Assembly (NCBI RefSeq): GCF_042186555.1
Contig: NC_133324.1
Coordinates: forward strand, 3,751,558 to 3,815,557
Direction of reading: 5' to 3'
DNA length: 64,000 nucleotides
DNA from: Aquarana catesbeiana
Lineage: Eukaryota > Chordata > Amphibia > Anura > Ranidae
Position 1 is the first letter of the stretch; each line of letters starts with the position of its first letter. The position numbers were made by a program, and so were the translations under genes. Below are positions 1 through 12,539 of the stretch, one piece after another. The notes below the pieces were generated by a model. That model did no database searches. It worked only from the letters and a program-made list of their open reading frames with translations, and was not told where the DNA came from.

Positions 1-980
1 TCAGAGTTTTACAATGCCTCATGGGATGTGTAGTTCTGCAACAGCTGGAGGGCCGTAGTTTGAGGATCCCTGCCCTAGGAAATAAAATGGCGGTCGTTGC
101 AACTTTTTATCTCGCAAGGTATTTGCGCAACAATTTTTCAAACGCTTTTTTTTTTTTTTGGAAAAATAACAAAACAGTAAAGTTATCCCAATTTTTTTTT
201 TGTATAATGTGAAAAATGATGTTACGCCAAGTAAATAGATACCCAACATGTCACGATTCAAAATTGCACACACACTCATGGTATAACGGCAAACTTCAGT
301 ACCTTAAAATCTCCATAGGCAACGGTGTAAATTTTTTTTACAGGTTACATGTTTAGAGTTACAGAGGAGGTCTAATGCTAGAATTGTCGCTCAACGCACG
401 CGGCGATACCTCACATGTGTGGTTTGAATGGCGTTTACATATGTGGGCGGGACTTACGTGTGCGTTCACTTCTGAGCGCGAGCTACCGGGGACAAGGACG
501 TTTTAAATTATTGTTTTTTTTTTTTTTTTTATTTTACTTTATTTTTACACTTTCTTTTACATTTTTTTTTTTGATCACTTTTATTCCTATTACAAGGAAT
601 GTAAACATCCCTTGTAATAAGAATCATTCGTGACAGGTCCTTTTTATGGAGAGATGTGGGGTCAATAAGACCCCACATCTCTCCTCCAGGCTGGAAAGCA
701 TGAGATCGAAAAAAAAAAATCCACGATCTCATGCTTTGTTTACATCCGCCGCCCGGATGTGACGTCATAACGTCGCGCCCAGGCCTCTGACGGTCATAGA
801 GATGACTGGTGACCATGTGGTCACCGGAAATCTCTATGGTCGTCATCTGGCGGCGGTCAATTCTTTCTCCGGTCCCCGATGGCACGGGAGAGCCCGGAGA
901 AGCACCGGATGGCGGCGGGGGGGAGGGGGGGGGGATGGATGTCCCCTCCCTTCGCCTGTAAGAACGATCAAGCTACCATC
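1..980. repeat. Dispersed interspersed-repeat sequence, no gene
   Basis: No credible coding sequence is seen. The stretch has long T runs and small hairpins, including a perfect 16-bp stem with a 5-base loop at 648-684 and an imperfect one around 698-738. The wording (a segment about a 'pasted' hairpin with GTGGGGTC/GACCCCAC arms) is familiar to me as an abundant ranid-frog repeat, probably a non-autonomous DNA transposon. The family name is not established. Short open frames here are low-complexity artefacts. Confidence 0.5.
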
Positions 981-984
981 ACTA

Positions 985-1710
985 CCCAAACAATACATGT
1001 GTATTAGTGGTCTAGCCCTTCCTGACATTCGGCAATATTACCAGCCAATTCACCTGGGTAGAATTGTTAATTGGTGTGGTCACCGCTGTGCCAAATTATG
1101 GGCACAGATAGAGCAAGCCCAAACTATGACCACCTACCACCACCCCCCACCCCCTGGTTGATATCGCACACCTTAATGGGCACAACACTCCACACAGGAT
1201 CGCAGGTTAATGGGCAGAACTCTCTTTCCTCACCAGATTCCCCACTGCTCCCTATTGTGGGAAATCCGCGGTTCTCTCCTGGTCTCAACCACCATACGCT
1301 TCGGACCTTCCAACAGTTGGGAAGGATTCAGGCATCCCATTCTCTAATGGGAGATAGGCGGCCTTCCATAGGAGGAGTTGATGGAGGACGTGGGCCCCCT
1401 TGGCCATTCCCTGATGACATCTGAAGACCATTGTTGGGAAAAGAAGGCCTCCTCACACAGGTTCTTTCCAGAACGTACTCCCTATTGAACTACCCGGCTG
1501 TACAACCACACTTACCTTTCGTGGACAAATGGGAGAAGGAGCCACACAGTAAATTTACACCTGCCCAGCTACAACATATCCTCAGATTCGCATTAAAGTC
1601 ATTGTTCTGTACGAAAATTCAAGAGACCAATTCTAAACTTTTAACATGGTGGTACCCCCCCCACCCCCCCCGCCGCTTACATACCTATTACCCCACCACT
1701 ACTGACCGTT
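985..1710 (+). pseudogene. L1-like LINE ORF2 remnant, upstream part
   Basis: In broken frames this segment encodes a stretch typical of the region behind the reverse transcriptase of vertebrate L1 ORF2: a GLALPDIRQYY motif near 1010-1045, followed by a Trp/His/Lys-rich segment. Further on come a Pro-rich stretch and a segment ending in a WWR-C motif at the start of the 48-bp array. Frame shifts and stops make it a dead fragment. The RT and endonuclease parts are missing. It continues beyond the minisatellite at 4036, so both pieces appear to be one insertion. The assignment rests on recognised motif order, not on an alignment. Confidence 0.6.
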
Positions 1711-4035
1711 GGTGGAGATGCCAGGAGGGACAGAGGAACGTTACTCCACATATTTTGGTTGTGGAGATGCTGGAGGGACAGAGGAACGCTGCTCCACATA
1801 TTTTGGTCATTGAGATGCTGGAGGGACAGAGGAACGCTGCTCCACATATTTTGGTTGTGAAGATGCTGGGGGGACAGAGGAACGTTACTCCACATATTTT
1901 GGTTGTGGAGATGCTGGAGGGACAGAGGAACGCTGCTCCACATATTTTGGTCATTGAGATGCTGGAGGGACAGAGGAACGCTGCTCCACATATTTTGGTC
2001 GTGGAGATGCTGGGGGGGACAGAGGAACGCTGCTCCACATATTTTGGTTGTGAAGATGCTGGGGGGACAGAGGAACGTTACTCCACATATTTTGGTTGTG
2101 GAGATGCTGGAGGGACAGAGGAACGCTGCTCCACATATTTTGGTCATTGAGATGCTGGAGGGACAGAGGAACGCTGCTCCACATATTTTGGTCGTGGAGA
2201 TGCTGGGGGGGACAGAGGAACGCTGCTCCACATATTTTGGTTGTGGAGATGCCGGGGGGACAGAGGAATGCTGCTCCACATATTTTGGTTGTGGAGATGC
2301 CAGGAGGACAGAGGAACGCTGCTCCATATATTTTGGTTGTGGAGATGCCGGAGGGACAGAGGAACGCTGCTCCACATATTTTAGTCGTGGAGATGCCGGG
2401 GGGACAGAGGAACGCTGCTCCACATATTTTGGTCGTGGAGATTCCGGGGGGACAAAGGAACGCTGCTCCACATATTTTGGTCGTGGAGATGCTGGGGGGA
2501 CAGAGGAACGCTGCTCCACATATTTTGGTCGTTGAGATGCTGGGGGGACAGAGGAACACTGCTCCACATATTTTGGTCGTGGAGATGCCGGGAGGGACAG
2601 AGGAACGCTGCTTCACATATTTTGGTCGTTGAGATGCTGGGGGGACAGAGGAACGCTGCTCCACATAAATTGGTCGTGAAGATGCCGGGGGGGACAGAGG
2701 AACGCTGCTCCACATATTTTGGTCGTGAAGATGCTGGGGGGGGACAGAGGAACGCTGCTCCACATATTTTGGTCGTGGAGATGCCGGGGGGACAGAGGAA
2801 CGCTGCTCCACATATTTTGGTTGTGGAGATGCTGGGGGGACAGAGGAACGCTGCTCCACATATTTTGGTCGTGGAGATGCTGGGGGGACAGAGGAACGCT
2901 GCTCCACATATTTTGGTCGTGGAGATGCCGGGGGGACAGAGGAACGCTGCTCCACATATTTTGGTTGTGGAGATGCCGGGGGGACAGAGGAACGTTACTC
3001 CACATATTTTGGTTGTGGAGATGCCAGGAGGACAGAGGAACGCTGCTCCATATATTTTGGTTGTGGAGATGCTGGAGGGACAGAGGAACGCTGCTCCACA
3101 TATTTTGGTCGTGGAGATGCCGGGGGGACAGAGGAACGCTGCTCCACATATTTTGGTCGTGGAGATGCCGGGGGGACAGAGGAACGCTGCTCCACATATT
3201 TTGGTTGTGGAGATGCCGGGGGGACAGAGGAACGTTACTCCACATATTTTGGTTGTGGAGATGCCAGGCGGGACAGAGGAACACTGCTCCACATATTTTG
3301 GTTGTGGAGATGCCGGGGGGACAGAGGAACACTGCTCCACATATTTTGGTTGTGGAGATGCCGGGGGGACAGAGGAACGCTGCTCCACATATTTTGGTTG
3401 TGGAGATGCCAGGAGGACAGAGGAACGCTGCTCCATATATTTTGGTTGTGGAGATGACGGGAGGGACAGAGGAACGCTGCTCCACATATTTTGGTCGTGG
3501 AGATGCCAGGAGGGACAGAGGAACGCTGCTCCACATATTTTGGTCGTTGAGATGCTGGGGGGACAGAGGAACGCTGCTCCACATATTTTGGTGGTGGAGA
3601 TGCCGGGGGGGACAGAGGAACGCTGCTCCACATATTTTGGTCGTTGAGATGCTGGAGGGACAGAGGAACGCTGCTCCACATAAATTGGTTGTGAAGATGC
3701 CGGGGGGACAGAGGAACGCTGCTCCACATATTTTGGTCGTTGAGATGCCGGGGGGGGACAGAGGAACGCTGCTCCACATATTTTGGTCGTTGAGATGCTG
3801 GAGGGACAGAGGAACGCTGCTCCACATAAATTGGTTGTGAAGATGCCGGGGGGACAGAGGAACGCTGCTCCACATATTTTGGTCGTTGAGATGCCGGGGG
3901 GGACAGAGGAACGCTGCTCCACATATTTTGGTCGTGAAGATGCTGGGGGGGGGGACAGAGGAACGCTGCTCCACATATTTTGGTCGTGGAGATGCCGGGG
4001 GGACAGAAGAACGCTGCTCCACATATTTTGGTCGT
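1711..4035 (+). repeat. 48-bp minisatellite grown inside L1 ORF2
   Basis: About 48 tandem copies of a 48-bp unit (16 codons), with 1-2 bp length changes confined to a G run. In one plus-strand frame each unit reads WRC-x4-RGTLLHIFW, the Cys/Trp/His-rich motif near the C-terminus of L1 ORF2. The last unit runs straight into the ordinary continuation (HIFWSCPK) at about 4024-4041. A higher-order period of about 193 bp (four units) is visible between 1741 and 2210. Since 48 is a multiple of three, long open frames occur on both strands; I do not regard them as genes. Confidence 0.85.
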
Positions 4036-4560
4036 GTCCTAAATGAACCCAATTTTGGGCAACAGTCAGGGACATAACCCAAAAAATTCACGGAATGTAA
4101 GGTTCCTGGTGATCCGGCCTTTTTCTTCCTACATGTTTCTAGCATTTCTGCCAAACTATATAAAAAATCTCTTGTACGACACCTCTAGAACGCCGCTGCA
4201 AAGTCTTGCAAGCGCGTCGGGACCCTTCAGGGTAAGACCAACTTAACTCAACTCAACTCTCAACCCCACTCCATTGGAGGAAACAACTACCGCCAACTCT
4301 GACCGACTGGCTGCGTAAGGTGGAAGGTATCCATATAATGGAGGATCTCCTACTTACTGCACAACACCAACAAGAAAAATACTCCAAAACTTGGGGACTT
4401 TGGAATCAATTTTGTCTTTTCTGCAGAGGGAACGGCCCTTCTCGGTGCAATGATATAACACATACACTCTATTAACCAGACACCTTGGATGTCCTGAGCT
4501 AAGGCCACTCGGGTCCCCGATGCATCCTGTTGCCTCCCCCCCCCCTGGATCCGCCCCTAA
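4036..4560 (+). pseudogene. L1-like LINE ORF2 remnant, C-terminal part and tail
   Basis: Following the minisatellite, the frame gives a segment like FWATVRDI typical of L1 ORF2, then after frame breaks a PTLTDWLRKVEGIHIMEDL-like segment (about 4293-4350) and a KYSKTWGLW segment (about 4376-4405). These are the familiar last motifs of vertebrate L1 ORF2. Frameshifts occur throughout. About 4410-4560 is taken as the 3' untranslated tail with a C run, but its end is not sharply defined. Confidence 0.65.
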
Positions 4561-4840
4561 GTAAGTTTGCTATGTCCAGCTGTAAAATTCTGTCAGTCCA
4601 TGTTGTCCTTTGCGGGGATGTGAGGGCGGAATGACTGTAAAATGTGCAGTGAAAACTTACTGCTCAACTCACCTCTAAAATAGACGTCCCGCTCCTCCTG
4701 TCCTGTGCTCTGGCTCTGCTCCACTCCTCCGCTGTGCGCTCTGCTGGGCCGGGCTGGTGCAATGCACACACCACTCTGACGCTACCGCGTCTACGCTGGC
4801 CTGACCCTGTCCCTGATTGAATAGGCGCCGCAAGGGAACG
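4561..4840. other. Anonymous sequence between LINE remnant and 21-bp array
   Basis: No gene, splice signal or recognisable repeat is evident. An open frame on the minus strand enters from the 21-bp array and ends here at 4675, which is a by-product of the array. Confidence 0.5.
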
Positions 4841-7355
4841 GTCAGGGGATGACAGTGTAATGTCAGGGGATGACGGTGTAATGTCAGGGGATGACGGTGT
4901 AATGTCAGGGGATGGCGGTGCGGCGTCAGCGGATGACAGTGTGGGGTCAGGGGATGACAGTGTAATGTCAGGGGATGACAGTGTGGGGTCAGGGGATGAC
5001 AGTGTAATGTCAGGGGATGACAGTGTGGGGTCAGGGGATGACAGTGTAATGTCAGGGGATGACAGTGTAATGTCAGGGGATGACAGTGTAATGTCAGGGG
5101 ATGACAGTGTAATGTCAGGGGATGACAGTGTAATGTCAGGGGATGGTTGTGTAATGTCAGGGGATGACAGTGTAATGTCAGGGGATGACAGTGTAATGTC
5201 AGGGGATGACAGTGTAATGTCAGGGGATGACAGTGTAATGTCAGGGGATGACAGTGTAATGTCAGGGGATGACAGTGTAATGTCAGGGGATGGTTGTGTA
5301 ATGTCAGGGGATGACAGTGTAATGTCAGGGGATGGTTGTGTAATGTCAGGGGATGACAGTGTAATGTCAGGGGATGACAGTGTAATGTCAGGGGATGGTT
5401 GTGTAATGTCAGGGGATGACAGTGTAACGTCAGGGGATGACAGTGTGGGGTCAGGGGATGACAGTGTAATGTCAGGGGATGACAGTGTAACGTCAGGGGA
5501 TGGTTGTGTAATGTCAGGGGATGACAGTGTAATGTCAGGGGATGACAGTGTAATGTCAGGGGATGGTTGTGTAATGTCAGGGGATGACAGTGTAATGTCA
5601 GGGGATGACAGTGTAATGTCAGGGGATGGTTGTGTAATGTCAGGGGATGACAGTGTAATGTCAGGGGATGACAGTGTAATGTCAGGGGATGGTTGTGTAA
5701 TGTCAGGGGATGACAGTGTAACGTCAGGGGATGACAGTGTGGGGTCAGGGGATGACAGTGTAATGTCAGGGGATGGTTGTGTAATGTCAGGAGATGACAG
5801 TGTGGGGTCAGGGGATGACAGTGTAACGTCAGGGGATGACAGTGTGGGGTCAGCGGATGACAGTGTGGGGTCAGGGGATGACAGTGTAACGTCAGGGGAT
5901 GACAGTGTGGGGTCAGGGGATGACAGTGTAACGTCAGGGGATGACAGTGTGGGGTCAGGGGATGACAGTGTGGGGTCAGGGGATGACAGTGTAACGTCAG
6001 GGGATGACAGTGTGGGGTCAGGGGATGGCGGTGTAGCATCAGGAGATGGTGGAGTAGGGTCAGGAGATGACGGTGAGGGGTCAGGAGATGGCGGTGTAGC
6101 ATCAGGAGATGGTGGAGTAGGGTCAGGAGATGACGGTGAGGGGTCAGGAGATGGCGGTGTAGCATCAGGAGATGGCGGTGTAGCATCAGGAGATGGAGGT
6201 GACGGGTCAGGAGATGGCGGTGTAGCATCAGGAGATGGCGGTGAGGGGTCAGGAGATGGCAGTGTAGAGTCAGGAGATGGTGGTGAGGGGTCAGGAGATG
6301 GCAGTGTAGAGTCAGGAGATGGTGGTGAGGGGTCAGGAGATGGCAGTGTAGAGTTAGGAGATGGCAGTGTAGAGTCAGGAGATGGTGGTGAGGGGTCAGG
6401 AGATGGCAGTGTAGAGTCAGGAGATGGTGGTGAGGGGTCAGGAGATGGCAGTGTAGAGTTAGGAGATGGCAGTGTAGAGTCAGGAGATGGTGGTGAGGGG
6501 TCAGGAGATGGCAGTGTAGAGTTAGGAGATGGTGGTGTAGCATCAGGAGATGGCGGTGAGGGGTCAGGAGATGGCAGTGTAGAGTCAGGAGATGGTGGTG
6601 TAGCATCAGGAGATGGCGGTGAGGGGTCAGGAGATGGCAGTGTAGAGTCAGGAGATGGTGGTGTAGCATCAGGAGATGGTGGTGAGGGGTCAGGAGATGG
6701 CAGTGTAGAGTTAGGAGATGGTGGTGTAGCATCAGGAGATGGTGGTGAGGGGTCAGGAGATGGCAGTGTAGAGTTAGGAGATGGTGGTGTAGCATCAGGA
6801 GATGGTGGTGAGGGGTCAAGAGATGGCAGTGTAGAGTCAGGAGATGGTGGTGTAGCATCAGGAGATGGTGGTGAGGGGTCAAGAGATGGCAGTGTAGAGT
6901 CAGGGGATGGCGGTGTAGCATCAGGAGATGGCGGTGCGGGGTCAGGGGATGGCGGTGAGGGGTTAGGAGATGGTGGTGAGGGGTCAGGAGATGGCGGTGA
7001 GGGGTCAGGGGATGGCGGTGAGGGGTCAGGAGATGGTGGTGAGGGGTCAGGAGATGGCAGTGTAGAGTCAGGGGATGGCGGTGTAGCATCAGGAGATGGC
7101 GGTGCGGGGTCAGGAGATGGCGGTGCGGGGTCAGGGGATGGCTGCGGGGTCAGGAGATGGCGGTGCGGGGTCAGGGGATGACGGTGCGGGGTCAGGAGAT
7201 GGCGGTGCGGGGTCAGGGGATGGCTGCGGGGTCAGGAGATGGCGGTGCGGGGTCAGGGGATGGCTGCGGGGTCAGGGGATGGCTGCGGGGTCAGGGGATG
7301 GCGGTGCGGGGTCAGGGGACGGCCATGCAGGTTTAGGGGATGGCAGTGCAGGGTT
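4841..7355 (+). repeat. 21-bp minisatellite, about 120 copies
   Basis: The unit is 21 bp, of the form GTCAGGGGATGACAGTGTAA with one more base. It drifts along the array: GATGACAGTGTAAT types dominate to about 6010, GATGGCGGTGTAGC and GATGGCAGTGTAGA types from about 6010 to 7090, and a shorter type at 7090-7330. As 21 is divisible by three, the array is open on both strands (about 770-800 codons each, SGDGSVE-like and HCHPLTL-like). This symmetry, with no plausible gene start, argues against coding. Confidence 0.9.
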
Positions 7356-7842
7356 TGATGAATGGTGGTAGATGGTTGGACCAATCCCTGGGAACCCCCA
7401 TACATGCTGTGATGGACACACTCATGTCTCCGGCTCTGGGAATGATTATAATATCCCAGCTGCCATATTTCCCTTTCCACGTCTTCCGCTGATTTTCTGG
7501 TCTGTCGGTCCTGGGAAGACGGAACGTTGAAGGACTCCGGGGAAATGAAGTGAAGAATTCTGACCACTCATCCTGTAGTGGGACAGCTGAGATCCATCAT
7601 CCTCATTAAACCACTTCCCAGCCCCTCCCCCATACCAAAGCCCTGTCCTTACACAATCTGTCACCGTGTTAATGGCCGCCGTGTTGGAGTGTCCTGTAAA
7701 CTCTCCAGTTTTGTATCTCAATGGAATGTCCCAAATTCAGCAATTCTGTCTCCATAACAAGCAAAGCTAAAGGATCACCCCACCCAGAACTTGTAATTCA
7801 GCATTTGGTAGATGCTGGAGAGGAAAATCCGACAATCAAAAC
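7356..7842. other. Anonymous sequence between two minisatellites
   Basis: Single-copy-looking sequence without a recognisable exon, promoter or transposon. Short open frames on the minus strand (7253-7721) lack any family resemblance. Confidence 0.5.
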
Positions 7843-10800
7843 TGAGTTCCCATCATCCCTGTGCTGAGTTCCCGGGTCTGTACACCCGCTGTGCCCATTA
7901 TGAGGGGTTCACACCATCCCTGTGCTGAGTTCCCGGGTCTGTACACCCGCTGTGCCCATTAAGAGGCGTTCCCACCATCCCTGTGCTGAGTTCCCGGGTC
8001 TGTACACCCGCTGTGCCCATTATGAGGGGTTCCCACCATCCCTGTGCTGAGTTCCTGGGTCTGTACACCCGCTGTGCCCATTATGAGGGGTTCTCACCAT
8101 CCCTGTGCTGAGTTCCCGGGTCTGTACACCCGCTGTGCCCATTATGAGGGGTTCTCACCATCCCTGTGCTGAGTTCCTGGGTCTGTACACCCGCTGTGCC
8201 CATTATGAGGGGTTCTCACCATCCCTGTGCTGAGTTCCTGGGTCTGTACACCCGCTGTGCCCATTATGAGGGGTTCTCACCATCCCTGTGCTGAGTTCCC
8301 GGGTCTGTACACCCGCTGTGCCCATTATGAGGGGTTCCCACCATCCCTGTGCTGAGTTCCCGGGTCTGTACACCCGCTGTGCCCATTATGAGGGGTTCTC
8401 ACCATCCCTGTGCTGAGTTCCCGGGTCTGTATACCCGCTGTGTCCATTATGAGGGGTTCTCACCATCCCTGTGCTGAGTTCCCGGGTCTGTACACCCGCT
8501 GTGCCCATTAAGAGGCGTTCCCACCATCCCTGTGCTGAGTTCCCGGGTCTGTACACCCGCTGTGCCCATTATGAGGGGTTCTCACCATCCCTGTGCTGAG
8601 TTCTGGGTCTGTACACCCGCTGTGCCCATTATGAGGGGTTCTCACCATCCCTGTGCTGAGTTCCCGGGTCTGTACACCCGCTGTGCCCATTATGAGGGGT
8701 TCTCACCATCCCTGTGCTGAGTTCCCGGGTCTGTACACCCGCTGTGCCCATTATGAGGGGTTCTCACCATCCCTGTGCTGAGTTCCCGGGTCTGTACACC
8801 CGCTGTGCCCATTATGAGGGGTTCTCACCATCCCTGTGCTGAGTTCCTGGGTCTGTACACCCACTGTGCCCATTATGAGGGGTTCCCACCATCCCTGTGC
8901 TGAGTTCCCGGGTCTGTACACCCGCTGTGCCCATTATGAGGGGTTCCCACCATCCCTGTGCTGAGTTCCCGGGTCTGTACACCCGCTGTGCCCATTATGA
9001 GGGGTTCTCACCATCCCTGTGCTGAGTTCCCGGGTCTGTACACCCGCTGTGCCCATTATGAGGGGTTCTCACCATCCCTGTGCTGAGTTCCCGGGTCTGT
9101 ACACCCGCTGTGCCCATTATGAGGGGTTCTCACCATCCCTGTGCTGAGTTCCCGGGTCTGTACACCCGCTGTGCCCATTATGAGGGGTTCTCACCATCCC
9201 TGTGCTGAGTTCCCGGGTCTGTACACCCGCTGTGCCCATTATGAGGGGTTCTCACCATCCCTGTGCTGAGTTCCCGGGTCTGTACACCCGCTGTGCCCAT
9301 TATGAGGGGTTCTCACCATCCCTGTGCTGAGTTCCCGGGTCTGTACACCCGCTGTGCCCATTATGAGGGGTTCTCACCATCCCTGTGCTGAGTTCCCGGG
9401 TCTGTACACCCGCTGTGCCCATTATGAGGGGTTCTCACCATCCCTGTGCTGAGTTCCCGGGTCTGTACACCCGCTGTGCCCATTATGAGGGGTTCTCACC
9501 ATCCCTGTGCTGAGTTCCCGGGTCTGTACACCCGCTGTGCCCATTATGAGGGGTTCTCACCATCCCTGTGCTGAGTTCCCGGGTCTGTACACCCGCTGTG
9601 CCCATTATGAGGGGTTCTCACCATCCCTGTGCTGAGTTCCCGGGTCTGTACACCCGCTGTGCCCATTATGAGGGGTTCTCACCATCCCTGTGCTGAGTTC
9701 CCGGGTCTGTACACCCGCTGTGCCCATTATGAGGGGTTCTCACCATCCCTGTGCTGCGTTCTCGGGTCTGTACACCCGCTGTGCCCATTATGAGGGGTTC
9801 CCACCATCTCTGTGCTGAGTTCCTGGGTCTGTACACCCGCTGTGCCCATTATGAGGGGTTCCCACCATCCCTGTGCTGAGTTCCTGGGTCTGTACACCCG
9901 CTGTGCCCATTATGAGGGGTTCTCACCATCCCTGTGCTGAGTTCCTGGGTCTGTACACCCACTGTGCCCATTATGAGGGGTTCCCACCATCCCTGTGCTG
10001 AGTTCCCGGGTCTGTACACCCGCTGTGCCCATTATGAGGGGTTCTCACCATCCCTGTGCTGAGTTCCCGGGTCTGTACACCCGCTGTGCCCATTATGAGG
10101 GGTTCCCACCATCCCTGTGCTGAGTTCCTGGGTCTGTACACCCGCTGTGCCCATTATGAGGGGTTCCCACCATCCCTGTGCTGAGTTCCCGGGTCTGTAC
10201 ACCCGCTGTGCCCATTATGAGGGGTTCTCACCATCCCTGTGCTGAGTTCCCGGGTCTGTACACCCGCTGTGCCCATTATGAGGGGTTCTCACCATCCCTG
10301 TGCTGAGTTCCCGGGTCTGTACACCCGCTGTGCCCATTATGAGGGGTTCTCACCATCCCTGTGCTGAGTTCTGGGGTCTGTACACCCGCTGTGCCCATTA
10401 TGAGGGGTTCCCACCATCCCTGTGCTGAGTTCCCGGGTCTGTACACCCGCTGTGCCCATTATGAGGGGTTCTCACCATCCCTGTGCTGAGTTCCCGGGTC
10501 TGTACACCCGCTGTGCCCATTATGAGGGGTTCTCACCATCCCTGTGCTGAGTTCCCGGGTCTGTACACCCGCTGTGCCCATTATGAGGGGTTCTCACCAT
10601 CCCTGTGCTGAGTTCCCGGGTCTGTACACCCGCTGTGCCCATTATGAGGGGTTCTCACCATCCCTGTGCTGAGTTCCCGGGTCTGTACACCCGCTGTGCC
10701 CATTATGAGGGGTTCTCACCATCCCTGTGCTGAGTTCCTGGGTCTGTACACCCGCTGTGCCCATTATGAGGGGTTCTCACCATCCCTGTGCTGAGTTCCC

Positions 10801-11691
10801 GGGTCTGTACACCCGCTGTGCCCATTATGAGGGGTTCTCACCATCCCTGTGCTGAGTTCCCGGGTCTGTACACCCGCTGTGCCCATTATGAGGGGTTCTC
10901 ACCATCCCTGTGCTGAGTTCCCGGGTCTGTACACCCGCTGTGCCCATTATGAGGGGTTCTCACCATCCCTGTGCTGAGTTCCCGGGTCTGTAAACCCGCT
11001 GTGCCCATTATGAGGGGTTCCCACCATCCCTGTGCTGAGTTCTCGGGTCTGTACACCCGCTGTGCCCATTAAGAGGCGTTCCCACCATCCCTGTGCTGAG
11101 TTCCCGGGTCTGTACACCCGCTGTGCCCATTATGAGGGGTTCTCACCATCCCTGTGCTGAGTTCCCGGGTCTGTACACCCGCTGTGCCCATTATGAGGGG
11201 TTCCCACCATCTCTGTGCTGAGTTCCTGGGTCTGTACACCCGCTGTGCCCATTAAGAGGCGTTCCCACCATCCCTGTGCTGAGTTCCCGGGTCTGTACAC
11301 CCGCTGTGCCCATTATGAGGGGTTCTCACCATCCCTGTGCTGAGTTCCCGGGTCTGTACATCCGCTGTACCCATTATGAGGGGTTCCCACCATCCCTGTG
11401 CTGAGTTCCCGGGTCTGTACACCCGCTGTGCCCATTATGAGGGGTTCCCACCATCCCTGTGCTGAGTTCCCGGGTCTGTACACCCGCTGTGCCCATTATG
11501 AGGGGTTCTCACCATCCCTGTGCTGAGTTCCCGGGTCTGTACACCCGCTGTGCCCATTATGAGGGGTTCTCACCATCCCTGTGCTGAGTTCCCGGGTCTG
11601 TACACCCGCTGTGCCCATTATGAGGGGTTCTCACCATCCCTGTGCTGAGTTCCCGGGTCTGTACACCCGCTGTGCCCATTATGAGGGGTTA
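7843..11691 (+). repeat. 61-bp minisatellite, array A (about 63 copies)
   Basis: A head-to-tail array of a 61-bp unit containing GTTCCCGGGTCTGTACACCC and CCCATTATGAGGGGTT. Most variation is at two places: the CCCGGG site (often CCTGGG) and TTCTCACC versus TTCCCACC. A less frequent unit type carries TTAAGAGGCGTTC. The array stops exactly at the 3' end of the inserted LINE and resumes at 16694, so arrays A and B were once continuous. Confidence 0.95.
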
Positions 11692-11984
11692 ATTTTGTTT
11701 ATTGAAAAAATCTTACAAACAACAACTTATATACAATAAAACCATAATAAATAAATAAAACATATTTACAAAATAATTGAATATGATAATACAAAACAAG
11801 AACATAATAAATGGTACAAACCAAATTGCGCACAACACAATCCCTACAGGAGAGCCAGACTAAGGAACATCACCGTCACCATGCATGGAGCCTTTTATCA
11901 AAAATATATTTCATCTTGAAAATCTAGGGGAACGAATCAAGAATAGAAAGAAAAGCCGCACACCCCGAGATCAACAGGCAGCAG

Positions 11985-12539
11985 CTACAGAGTCCTGATA
12001 TTCCTCCATGCCCTTATCCAGGCCTCCTGCTGCCACCTGCCTTTCTCAAGACCCCGAATCTTCCCAACCTCACCCAGAATGTCCTGCACCACCACTTCCA
12101 CAGGGAGGATTTTACTCCGTAAGGATACCTGACACCGTGCACTCCACGTGAAATAACGGACTACCAGACTAACTAAAAAAAGTGTTTCCAAATCATAATC
12201 CCGACGAGTCTGGAATGCCCCATACACCCACTCTGCATAACTCATATGGGGGAGGAAGGGTATACTCAGAGCTCTCCCAACCCTCTTGTACACCTCTATA
12301 TTAAAAGGGCATTGAAGTAGAAAGTGATCCATGGACTCCACCACTCCTCCACACTCCACTCTCGGGCAGCCCCGATCACTCATGGAAAGAAACTTCAAGT
12401 TGCCCTTCACATATAGTTTTCCATGAAAGGCAAGCCAAGCCTGATCCCTAAACTTCATTGGGATTCTCTCCAAATTAATCAATCGCAAACCCTCCCCAAA
12501 ACCAGGCTTGGGCAATCCCTCAAGGCCAGTGGCTCGCAA
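11985..12539 (-). pseudogene. LINE ORF2, C-terminal part after frameshift
   Basis: This continues ORF2 with PGFGEGLRLINLERIP, a typical LINE post-RT segment, and a Cys/His motif (CPRVECGG ... DHFLLQCPF) characteristic of L1/Tx1 C-termini. It ends with a TGA-type stop at 11985. The remaining 290 bp to 11692 is a 3' UTR rich in A/T. Confidence 0.8.

Noticed and set aside
1677..4154. Long open frames on both strands over the 48-bp array (up to 564 codons)
   Set aside because: Translations of a 48-bp repeat. Only the L1-derived frame has biological ancestry, and it is broken by G-run indels.
4675..7181. Two long opposite open frames of about 770-800 codons
   Set aside because: Both are produced by a 21-bp repeat divisible by three. 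They are symmetric on both strands, with no domain, splice context or plausible start.
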